Shown: positions 32,448 to 44,100 of the stretch, piece after piece
How positions within the stretch are numbered: position 1 is the first letter of the stretch
Layout: each line of letters begins with the position of its first letter
Origin: Parapristionchus giblindavisi
Taxonomy: Eukaryota > Nematoda > Chromadorea > Rhabditida > Diplogasteridae
Direction: 5' to 3'
NCBI GenBank assembly: GCA_943737045.1
Contig: CALSFV010000018.1
Location: 992,001 to 1,056,000, forward strand
DNA length: 64,000 nt
Translations under genes and position numbers: made by a program
Notes under the pieces: model-generated
The model's input: only the letters and a program-made list of their open reading frames with translations
Databases searched by the model: none
Told to the model about the DNA's origin: nothing

Positions 32448-35400
32448 TTAATGATGAAGATTAAGTGAAGATAATGCTCCAGTAGTACCATTGAGATCAA
32501 ATCCAAATGGGTCATAGTAACGTGCAGTCATCTGTTCCACTGATCCAAGAATTGACTGCAAATTCATTAAGTATTCATTGATTATCGATCAATTATTTAA
32601 TAATAAAACATGATTACATCTTTGGTATAATTGTAAAATCAAACATTTTGCAATCGAATAGTCAATTAACAAAAAATGATGAGCGATCCCTTGCAATACA
32701 TATTCACAACGACAATAGTCTGCTAATTAGTAAAAGTAACATACGTCAATATTACGAGAATGAACGGGTGAATTATTGAGATGAGGAGAATGAGAAGCTG
32801 ATTGAGCTGATGGAGGTGATGATGATCCACCTATCAATCAATATATTATTATCAAATAGTTACATGTTATTGTTAGTACCCATTCCATTTCATAAATTGT
32901 CCCGTACTTTCATTCAATTCATCAATCAGCACACACTGTTCTTTCCAACCAAATCAATCAATATTCACTACAGTATCTCTCAATCAATCAATCAATAATC
33001 ACTTACGAGAAACGAGACGTGCTGCCTCCTTAGCTCCACAGTTACACATGCATACACAACCGGGTGCACTTCCAAGTCCCTCACTAATCTCAGTTTGAGT
33101 TGATGATGTCGACATTGACTGCAACAATATATTCATTTAGAAATTATTGAACTTATACGACAGATTAAGAATACCCATAACCAAATGAGATGACTTAATG
33201 GAATGGATTTATCAAGGTAGAAACTTCATACAAAGTTATTAATCTACATAAACTCTCGACTACAGTACCTTGGGCAACATTCCATTGGGAGTACCTCCAG
33301 TTCCTCCGAGTGCCATCAGTGAAGGTGGACGCCATGTGGATGACTCAAAGCCCCATCCGGAACCTGTAAGACCGGCAAATAGAATATAATACAGAATACA
33401 CATAGAACAGTGAATAAGTCATGAAAAGGATTTGAACTCATGTTTTAAGTACTTTTAAATAGTACTATAGGAGGCTCATCGATAAGGAAAAAAGAACAAA
33501 AATTTGCAGCAACATTAGATGATGTATTTGATATTAGAGTGAAATAATAAATAGATGAATACCTGGTTGTTGTACTCCTCCTCCTCCAACTGTTCCTCCT
33601 GTACCTACACTACCTGTTGTTGATCCACTATCATTCTCACCCCATAGAGACATTGGACGACTGCAAATATAACATTATTATTCATAGTTATATATTTATT
33701 CATAGTTTTTTTTGTGGTGTAAAAGTCTTCCTATGCAACGACTTTAGAAAATCAAAGAAACGGTTAGAAAACAGAAAAGAAAACTTTTGCGCTAGCGAGA
33801 TTCATGTTTCACGTGTTTATGAAATGAACAATTTTTGATTGATTCGCAATTTCAATTTCATTAATAATACACTATTATAATATGTTCTGTTCTTTCTATC
33901 CAAATTTTCATTATGACTATGAACACAACGAGTATAGATTTCAATCGATATTATCAATATCGTCGTATACACAATTCAATGATTAACAATAAGATATGCA
34001 TACCCATTAGGTGTTCCAGCTCCTACACTTTGATGTCGAGATGCACCTGGAATAAGTGGTTGTGGTCCACCATTGGTGGTAGTAGATCCGTGTGTGGACA
34101 TGGTACGAGATAGACCACCAGCACCTCCTTGACGACCACCCGCCCCTGATCCTCCATATGAGGGTGGAAGAGTACCACGGGGAAAGGCTGGACGGAACAG
34201 CTCACACTCGGCAAAGTACTGCAATCAATCGATCAATAAGCAGACTAATCAATCAATAAACTACACAATAATTAAATAATCGATACTTACCGTACGTACA
34301 AACTCGGGATAGTCGTAGTGAGGAAGATTACGACGAACAGAGACATAAGTACGATTAGGAAATAGTGAGAATATCCATTGATGAGAAGTCATTAGTTCGA
34401 TGAAACGAGCACGAGCTGAATATATAATAATTCATTCAACATTATTTAGTTATCGTTTTATCTATTTTAAAACAAATGTCAAATGAATATATGCAGTTCT
34501 TTGCCTCCGTTTCTTTCTTTTCTTGGCGAATACGTTTCGAACAGTATATACCCAGAAGAAATAAATGGTATCAGCACCCAAAAAGACCAAGCATCCAATA
34601 AGTAAAATGAAAATATGACTGACATTCTCCGATGACTTGTCTTATATCAGAAGGCATATTGGATGATAGATAGAATTCATAGAGACTTTCAATAGCAGTT
34701 ACTCCACCACGACGAAGTAGATGAGATGCAAGACGAAGTACACACGAATATACAGATGGTTGCTGTAATCATAGGTCGAATAGCTAGGTTATCGGTTTTC
34801 AAAATGCGGTCAGGTTTTTCGATTTTTGGCAAATTTGGCTCAAAATGCGGTCAGGTTTTTCGATTTTTGGGAAATTTTGGCTCAAAATGCGGTCAGGCTT
34901 GGTACTTTGTAACATACTTTTCGACCTATGGCTGTAATATAACAATTCGCTTGATTATCAAGTTGCTTGTAAATGGACCCTTAACTACGCGATTTAATCA
35001 TATGTTCTGTCCGAAACACGAATCTACTATGTCTGATTGGTACATTTAACATATAGAAGGAGTTGAAATACATAGTACATGAATAAAGTACCTGTAGAGT
35101 AATAGTATCATCACTAGATAGTGTGAATAGATGTGTACGCCTCTCAATGAATTGTCTACGTTTGAGACTAGATGATCCAACATAACGGAATAGTTCATCA
35201 TCCGATCCAGATACTGATGACATTTGAGAGTGGAGACTGAAAATGCTTATTTAATAATAACAAATATATTTGTAGTCTAAAACCACAATGGATAGGGAAG
35301 GGAATATATTTTAAAATCAATAAATGTTTCTGAACAGATCAGCATAATACGTTTAACCGTTGAAAAGCACATAAAAAGTGATATTGCAGTACCTGCTCAG

Positions 35401-38400
35401 CTGAATCTGTGGTGTGGCATGACGTTGGAAGATAGCAAGAAGAGTGGGAATGGCACGTTCCTCTACTCGAAGACAGTAAGCATCCTATAATAGAAGAAGG
35501 GTAAGGATCGATAAGACGAACTACAACAAAAGAAGAAGCATTCATGAGTTATCACTCAACTTTAATCATTTGTTATTCATGTGAAAAGCAAAGGTATACA
35601 CTATTCTATATCATATGATATGATTGTAGAGTAAAACGTGCATGCATATTACTTAACTTTATGAAAAGGCATATAATGAATTTTCTACCACCCACATAGT
35701 TTATAGGTTGGCTTGTAAAAAAACGGGTCACTTTTGCAGATTTCAGCGATAAAGAGAAAGCTAAGCAATTTTAGCGAAATAATGTCAGTTTGTAACAATT
35801 ACGGGTCAGTTTAATTGTTTTGAAAATGTGAGTTGAACAAAAACGAAATAGGGACCTTGTTGTTGCCAGTCTGCTGTGGCATCGACTCCTCGAGATTAGC
35901 CTCAGGGCAGTTGGCGAACACTTTCTCAGATTCCTCAAATGAAAATAAATATAATTAATATTATCATTGATGTATTATTTATCTTTCATTTCGAATAAAC
36001 ATAACACATAACCTTCCGTAAAAATAAATGGGAGAAGATCATTACGTATTTTAATACAGTCTATATTAAAAATCAATAAGGAAAAGCAAATAAACGTTAT
36101 CTAATCGATAAAGTATTCGATCATAATCAATCAATATTTACTACCGTACCTGTCCATAAAGTGGACTGACGAGGGTGGCGATATACTCGTTGCTCTCAGA
36201 CATGGCGGCCTTTAAAAGAATTGATTAATCAATAATATCATTAGACAAGAATTTGGAACTAATCAATCAACAAGTATTGAAATAGGGCAGATCTCGACTA
36301 GAAAATAAACAAATCGATCACGGTACCTGGAAGGACAGTGTGAAGCCAACGCGGAGAACCGATGTGAGATCAGTGAGCTGCTGAAAAAAAATCGATAACA
36401 ATTGCCAGTCATATTCCAGTTTCATCACTAGCATATACAATAAAACCACTAGTTTTTTTTAGGTTAGAATGGAACTCTTCATTTTATCACAATATCAATA
36501 CCGTTTACACTCGTAAACAAATAGCCAAGTACAATGACTAGTAAATGAGTATAGCTTACATTATCACAGAAATCCTTAATTTGGAATGAGATAGTCTTTC
36601 CATTGGCACATGTGATGAGACCAGCCTTCGACGATAGCCATGTTAACTTTCCGAATCCATTGATGATCTGTTGTGACATCTGACAATAAGTCGAGGGTGC
36701 TATATAGTTACCCCCTTCACTTCATTTATACTTTTTTTTCTTTTTTCTAACAAATTATACAGAGATTGACAAAAATACCAACAAAAACTCATATTTCGTC
36801 ATCTGTGTTTTGGTGTACATCAATACAGCGAAATAGACGCAAGCGAGATAAAATCATTTAACCCAACACGGTTTCAGCTCACTACTCAACATCAAGATTA
36901 CAGCCAATTATTGTTCAATTATCACTTTTTTCTTTCAGTAATAACGAAAGGAATAAAAGTACACAGTCTTCCGATAGAATAGTACACAATCTTTTCATTC
37001 ATACCTCAGGTTTGGGTGGAGGGGCGGTTGTAAGAGATTCGAGTACAGATGGAGGTGCACCATAGAGAGTAGCACCTAGTCCTCCTCCATTAAGTGATCC
37101 ATTCAATCCACCATTCAGAGAACCTGGTCCGAGTGACAAACCAGGAACTGCAAGATTATTTATTATAATTAATATAATATTATTGATACACTTAGTACAG
37201 TAATATTATTATTTAGAAAAGATCATCACGTCAAATCAAACCAAGCTGAACAAGAATGTCCCAGGTCATACGTGGACGGCATTGTCGCTAGCGGCAAGAC
37301 CCACCCGGTTTTGGCACCCCAATCACCCGATTTAGTCAAAATTCACCCAACAATGAAAACCATTTTGCAAAAATTCAATTTAAAATGAAAATTTCCTGTC
37401 TAACCCATCCGATTTTTGCATCCTGCCCACCCGAGTTTAATTTCCAGCGGCAATGGTTGCCCACGTATGTCCCAGGTTATAAAATAAAGAGTACCAAAAA
37501 TCAAACGTGCTCAAAAATTAGAACGTATCCCCACTACTCAACCAGTCATCATTACAACCTCATCAACATAGGCGAACATGGTGTAGGAATGGCTGTGCGC
37601 AAAAAATCTTTTATTTCTTTGTTTTCACGCCCCTACCTCATAGTGATTAATAATAATAATAATGTGAATACAAAAATGAATAAGAATACCTAATCTGGAT
37701 GCACCATATCCTACTCCTCCAAGTTGTGAAGCAAGTGATGGAGGTCCACCACCAACAAGTGAAGGTGCAGTTGAGACAGAAGGTGACCATAGACTAGCCA
37801 GAGACTGGGGAGCACCAGGGGCACCACCACCAACTGGAAAGAGGGGAGTTGCCCCAAGATCATAGGCCATCTTCATTTTAGATGATGTCTGTGTTGTTAG
37901 AAAGTGAGATGATGGATGACTCTGCACTCTGCAATAAAATAAGAGATCAAAAAATGAAAGAATATCAGAGATCGAAGTTCAAAGTTTAAGAATCAAAAGA
38001 CCAAACCTGCTTGGCAGTAGTTAGCAATACGAAGATGAAGAAGAGTTGAGAGGGTAATGGGGTCGATATCAACCGTGTACTGCAAAGAAGAAACGAATAA
38101 AATTCGTAAACTCGTTTAGGTCTCGCAACGACAGATTAACCAGGGTGTATCGACTACGGTATAAATCAATGGTCAGACAATCGATAAACCATAAATCGTT
38201 TCACAGCCACTCCATCTCTCACAGACGTACGCTTCACTTAATAACCGGTACATAATTCCAATTCTTACTTTTACTCTTGTAATTTCTCTCTCTCTCTCTC
38301 TCTTATATCATTCCACTCTATCATACTGATTCAACCAGCCACAAACAGCACAGAATATTTCGTAATCGATGAGAAACGCGGCGAAATCATCATATCACCA

Positions 38401-38701
38401 CAAAGATTTCAACTTGCGCAACTCGCGTGATTCGCAAAAAAAGACTTACCAGTAGCGTTACCCGTACGCTGTGTCAATTGATGATGATCCTGGGAAGGTG
38501 TGGAGGAAAGTGATGAAGAAGAAGAAGGAAAGAGGACGGTGGATGGGGAAGGGGATGAAGGGACGGGACTGGCTACAGTATACCAAGTGTCGTGATAGGA
38601 CACTTCAACTCTCTCTCTTATACAATAATGATGTCTGTTGAGGACCGAAAGATGGAATTGTGGACCGAGAAGACGGGGTCCTCTATCGAAATGATAGACC
38701 T
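32448..38701 (-). CDS. Large Ser/Gly/Pro-rich protein of unknown function (5' end unresolved)
   Basis: At least eighteen exons with good GT/AG borders, roughly 38701-38451, 38080-38007, 37929-37690, 37148-37011, 36680-36560, 36380-36328, 36210-36152, 35935-35858, 35485-35394, 35235-35092, 34757-34627, 34417-34291, 34220-34006, 33659-33566, 33362-33269, 33118-33006, 32832-32748, 32557-32448. The first readable block is FDRGPRLLGPQFHLSVLN with SYHDTWYTVASP. A globular middle reads GKLTWLSSKAGLITCANGKT and QLTDLTSVLRVGFTLSF, a little like a small beta-barrel. A helical part follows (VEERAIPTLLAIFQRH, LRLASHLLRRGGVTAIESL). The tail is low complexity with a Cys cluster GCVCMCNCGAKEAARL. The stop is TAA at 32448-32450. 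I compared it mentally with Nup155 and virilizer and found no secure match. The preceding exon lies right of 38701. Confidence 0.7.
34770..34930. mobile_element. hAT-like MITE, CATAGGTCGAA family, copy 1
   Basis: 161 bp with ends CATAGGTCGAA and TTCGACCTATG, flanked by a perfect 8-bp duplication GCTGTAAT (34762-34769, 34931-34938). The interior is three repeats of AAAATGCGGTCAGG with TTTTTCGATTTTTGG spacers. It sits in an intron of the unknown gene. Confidence 0.93.
37267..37469. mobile_element. hAT-like MITE, CATACGTGGGC family, copy 3 (longer)
   Basis: 203 bp, ends CATACGTGGAC and CCCACGTATG, perfect 8-bp duplication TCCCAGGT (37259-37266, 37470-37477). The interior is more diverged than in the 162-bp copies but keeps CCGATTTT-like repeats. 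In an intron of the unknown gene. Confidence 0.88.
37567..37645. mobile_element. Short relative of the GGCTGTGCGCA MITE
   Basis: Begins CATAGGCG, contains TGGCTGTGCGCAAAAA and GTTTTCACGCCCC, which also occur in the 54479-54671 element. Borders are approximate and no target duplication was established. Confidence 0.45.
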
Positions 38702-40374
38702 GTAATGAGAAATGACTGAATATAAGAAGAACATATGGAGGACGGGAACAATGTCAACGTATACAATCAATCAATCGATAAATCAGTAGTGAACATCGGA
38801 AGAGGAAATGAGAAAGAGTGAGAGAGCACATCAAAGTGAGAGACTAGAGATGGAATGACAATGACACAACAAAATGACATGAAAAGTTTGAGAAACGAGA
38901 GATCAATTTAAGCGTTACAAAACAAGAAAGAGAATAAACTATTGTAGGAGATGTGACCTATTATGCATGACGCATACTCATACAATATACATATAATAAC
39001 AAACACAATAAAGGGTTCATGCAACAATAGGGGAGGGGGAGGGGGAGGGAGGGGAGGAGGAGGGGGAGGAGGGAGAGAGGGGGAAACACATAGTGGTGAA
39101 ATGAGGAAATAGGTGGTGCACACTTTCACTTTCAAAATATTCATACTCCAAAAAATTTCATGCAGAAAAACAGAAGGATTGAATTGGAAAGAAGAAGAGG
39201 ATGAGAAAATGGTATAGAGACGATAGATATAATGGAAGAGAAAGCAATCAACAGTGGATGGAACCATATAGAATGAGAAGATGAAGAGAAGAAGAGACAA
39301 TACAGATGAGAGACTATGATAATATGAGAGAATTAGAGATGATAGACTGTGTGAGAGAGATAGAGGAGAAAAGTGGGCGGAGTCAGTCAATAGAGAGGAG
39401 AGATATTGATCGATTGTATGAAGAGAATGTATAGAGAGGAGACGATGGATGGAAGGGCTAGCATGATGATTTACTCACTATTCTCCCTGGAAGGAGGGAA
39501 GACCAAGAGGTAGGAAGAGGCAGAGGGAGAGATGACGTAAACAGGGCTAAGAAAGATGAGGAGGGGGGAGTAAAGAAGGAGCAATAAGCCCCAATCAAGG
39601 AGTGACAAGGGAAGGAGGAGATGAGAGAGTGAATGGGAGAGAGAGAAGAAGAAGGAGAGATGAAATAGATAGAAAGAGTAGCTGAGTGAAAGGATGACAT
39701 GAATGACTAGAGAAGAGAAGATGAATTAAGAGTTCGGGATGGAAAGAGGAGAGAGGAAGAGGGAGAGATGACAAGGATGATGATGAAGTAGATGGACAAG
39801 TAAACAGTATATGATACTTGGTATAATAACATGCATGGATAATATTCTCAAGAATTTGTATGGCAGGCTGCAAATCTGCAAATATAGTTGGCAGCAGAAT
39901 CGAGGATAAACAGCGCATTCTTAGAAATTATTAATAAAATAGTCATTTTTGAATATTTTGAAGAGATGGAGAGGTAAAAAAAAGGTCAGTTTATGGTATG
40001 AAGATACTAAAATAGATAATTAAAATATAATAACTATCTATCCCTCCCTTCTTCTCTTCAGTCACTCATATGTACAGTCTTCAATAGGACATATCGTCCA
40101 TGACAACGTATCCACGTACAATTCAAAAAATAAAGAGAGATAAACGTATGAAGAGAGAAATAGAGAAACAAAGAGAGAAATACACATCCACTATTGGAGG
40201 AGGTTAATCACTCCTACCTTTTCCTTTTCTCATTTCAAGAAGAAATTCTAAATATTATTAGTATATTATGACTCCATACACAGATTGGTCATGAATGGAG
40301 AGACAGTATGAGATAAGAGATTACAAGAGTGACAGTCTTTAACAGCAGTTCGAGAGCGATCATGATGTGATAGA

Positions 40375-40536
40375 CATAGGTCGAAAAGTACGTTACAAAG
40401 TACCAAGCCTGACCGCATTTTGAGCCTAAATTTCCCAAAAAATCGAAAAACCTGACCGCATTTGAGCCAAAATTTCCCAAAAATCGAAAAACCTGACCGC
40501 ATTTTAAAATTCGATAACCTAGCTATTCGACCTATG
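40375..40536. mobile_element. hAT-like MITE, CATAGGTCGAA family, copy 2 (inverted)
   Basis: 162 bp in the opposite orientation to copy 1, with perfect 8-bp duplication GTGATAGA (40367-40374, 40537-40544). Same internal ACCTGACCGCATTT repeats. Confidence 0.93.
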
Positions 40537-40653
40537 GTGATAGAGAATTAAAGTAGAACGAAAAACAGAGGGAGTACACAGAAGTGAGAGAGCACAGGCG
40601 GCTAAAGTACACCATGGTGTACCATACCATATTTCGAGCAAGTGCTCAATGAC

Positions 40654-41121
40654 GGTGATAAGACGTTTCAGAAATTTCACTTCGGAAAAGGACACTTCAG
40701 AACCTAATTTTCAGAAAAGGACGTTTCAGAAATTTTGCTTCAGAAAATGCCATTTCGGAAAATCTTTTCCAGAAAAGGACGTTTCAGAAATTCCAACTCT
40801 GAAAAGGACGTTTCAGAAATTTTTTTTCAGAAATATCAACTCAGAAAAGGACGTTTCAAAAATTTTTCCCGTTGTAATTGATTTTAGTAGCATTCAATTA
40901 CAACGGGAAAATTTTCTGAAACGTCCTTTTCTGAGTTGACATTTCTGAAAAAAAATTTCTGAAACGTCCTTTTCTGAGTTGGAATTTCTGAAAAAAAATT
41001 TCTGAAACGTCCTTTTCTGGAAAATCATATCTGAAGTGGAAATTTCTGAAACGTCCTTTTCTGAAGAGGATTTTCTCAAATAGCACTTTCTGAAGTGAAA
41101 TTTCTGAAACGTCTTATCACC
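40654..41121. mobile_element. 468-bp fold-back element built of 20-bp repeats, 9-bp target duplication
   Basis: Starts GGTGATAAGACGTTTCAG and ends with its inverse. A perfect 9-bp duplication CTCAATGAC flanks it (40645-40653, 41122-41130), the size expected for Mutator-like elements. Each arm is about 230 bp and is itself made of tandem copies of AAAAGGACGTTTCAGAAATT. No transposase. Frames on the two strands are mirror images and not genes. Confidence 0.92.
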
Positions 41122-44100
41122 CTCAATGACCGCTCTTCCTGTGTTGAAAAAAAACGCTGCGTATGACTATGCCAACATATTGTCATGTCTAGATAATGAA
41201 TAGAGTAGACAACATCTTCAATTAATCTAATACTCCTCGATATGACTATCTCTATGTATTGGTCAAATGAGAGATAGATGAGAGAGTCAGAACAGCGCTA
41301 ACGAGGACACTCTCTTTCTCATTCGAAAAAAGACGAGAGATGTAAAAGGGGGAGAGGGCCACTTTGATACTCCCCCCCCTCCTCCTCCTACTCCTCCTAC
41401 GACACATCTGCTACAATAAAGGAACAGATAGCAATGAAGAGTATGAGAGAGTTGCAGTAGCGTATACCTATCTCTCTCTCTCTACTCTCAACTATAATCC
41501 ACCATGTGCAATGTTCCTCCTTCCATTGATTACAATCATCAGTTCTGTATTGTGATAGAGTTGAATGAAGAGTATAGACGAGAGATGAGATGTAAAGAGA
41601 GGATAAGGAGAGGTAGAGAATGAAAAAGTGAGATTGATGAGAGATATACCAGTGAGAGAAAAGAGGACGAAAAAGGAAGACTGGAAAATAAAAGAATCAA
41701 AATAGTGGGCGGAGAGGTGATTGTTAAATGATAATACTTTCCAACGTAGGAAGTATCTCTCTACGTTTCCCCAAGGGTCAATAGAAGGCTTGGGAAAATA
41801 GATATCGACAAAATAACAGAAGAGGAAGAGACTGTCCATGAAATTGACTACACAGACAAGCAGACAGACAGACAGACAGACAGAGAGTCAGATCGGACAG
41901 GGAGAGTGGTCGTATGTGTGGATGCTGATGAAAATGAGGATGATAGAGACGCAGAGGAAGTAACAAAACGAGAAATGAGGGGATATGAAGTAGAAGAAAG
42001 AGAGGAGTGAATGAATGACTGCGAGATCTGATTTAACCATTATGGAGAAGAGAGAAATAAAAGAGATGACAAAGAGAAGAGATATATTGGATCAATACAA
42101 ATAAATTTATAATTGAATTATTAAACCAAAGAAGCCATTCATTAGAAATTGAACGGATGTGATCCAAGTTGGAAGAATTCAATCATCGAGATCAAAGATC
42201 ATATGATTCAAACGAAAAGTTGTTCAAATAAGAAGAAGAATAAAGAACGTAAACGTGACTGTGCATGCCATCATAAACAATAGATAGACAGAATTGAAGA
42301 GACAAAGCTGATTCATCCCCCTCCAACCTTTCTGGATGGAGAAGCGAGAGCGGGTGAAATCATAGGTAAAAATAAATTACGTATACAAGATCATAGCAAT
42401 AGGGAAATGTAAGATATTTAGTGATAGGGAAGAGACATTGATAAAGAGTGAGAGATAGAATACGAAAGTATAAAAGGAATAGTCCCAAACAAGAAATGGG
42501 GAGGATGAGAAGAGGGAGGCTATTTCATCACACTACTTTAGCCACACTGAATAGAGAAATCAATCAATCAATATATTCAATTTGCCTGAGTATTATGCTA
42601 TTCCCATTCTTTCTTTCGTTTCTTCATGACATGTAACACAAGCCGATTGTTTTATGCAAATCGTCCTACTACTCTTTATAAAATTATAAGAAGCAGAAAA
42701 TGCACAAGCCACTTTTGCATGGTCAATAAATTCCCTCTCCATGTCTGTCACTCTCTCACTTCCCCATCCCCTCTCCTATATACACACTATTACTCCGATA
42801 TATAGCTCGACACATGATTTAGTCATTATGATCAATCAATTACTCAGTGTATTTCAACGCACTCAATTACCCACATTATGTAGATGATATGAGAGGGACG
42901 GCTAGCTCACATGAGACTTCCCAACCCCTTTGCCCCATCCATCATCGTAATCTTTATCTACCGTTTCTTGAGAGTATATTGATTAATTATTACTTCACAA
43001 TTTTTCGACTGTATCGTTCATGCGTGAGCATGTGATAAATAATAATAATATATGATAATCTACAGCATACCTCCATTATTACAGAGCACTATCAAAGCAA
43101 TATTCGATCATATTCGACATATGACGTAACGAACTGTGTCTTAGAGGAAAATCTTCCGACTACCAAACATGTGTGAGGAATCATGTTTGACATCTGCAGT
43201 ATGCATACAACCACGAACAACTATAACGAGCATGATATCAACATATATCATTATGTATATTAACATTATCGATTGATTGAACCAAATCTCCTCTCAAGAC
43301 GACCACAAAAAAGAGCATGGCTTACAGAATGAGATGGAGAAGATAAAGAAGTGTGAGGAGGACACTTATGAGTGTCAATGTATCCAGAATGAGAGATATA
43401 AAGAGAGAGCTTCAATTGTCTCCTCTTCTTCTATCACAGTACACAATCCTCTCCCATTCGTTCTATTTACTTCACTCGCATATCACAACCTTCCATAGTC
43501 TATACCATATACGATAGGTACAAAACACAGAGGAAGAAAGGAAGAGTTCGAAAAACCAACTACATATTTTAATCGAATAAACTGCATTCATAGTCAGAGA
43601 TAGATTCTATCGATTAAAAGATCAACATCATCTCTCTCCCTCTGTTTACAAAGCATATATGACCATATATAGATCATTGCTACATAGATCGATAGATCCA
43701 ATTGACAACATGTATCTGAATTCCAATACACTATCACTTCCCTTAATGACTCGAGTATTGACATGAATCACATCATGATCCATCAATACATAATCTCCCC
43801 TCATACCATGACAGGACGAGTTATAGGAGGGAAGGGATGGTAGTAATCATCAACACCAATAGAGGAAAGGCGTAATCAAATCCAAAACATGATCTCTCTC
43901 CTATTGACGGAATGATCCGACAAAGAGATCCTCTCTCTCACTCCCTTTCACTGATCCAGAATGGTAGCAAGAACGAGAATAAGTGAGAGAGGAAGGAGAG
44001 AGATCTACAAAAGAGAAGAGGAGCACGAATCATCAGAGATCAATCATGAAGAGTAATAATAGCATAAAAGGAGATATTGATTCGAGAAAAGAATAAAATA

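Noticed and set aside
32448..38701. Identification of the large minus gene as Nup155 or virilizer
   Set aside because: Only loose resemblance in helical segments; diagnostic stretches of either family are missing.
38908..39390. 160-codon minus frame and neighbouring Ser/Leu/Pro frames in 38.9-45.6 kb
   Set aside because: They follow from GA/GGA-rich DNA read on the pyrimidine strand. Composition is low complexity and no splice-bounded pattern is present.
40649..41086. Phe/Lys/Ser-rich frames on both strands
   Set aside because: They are mirror images produced by the fold-back element's repeated 20-bp unit.
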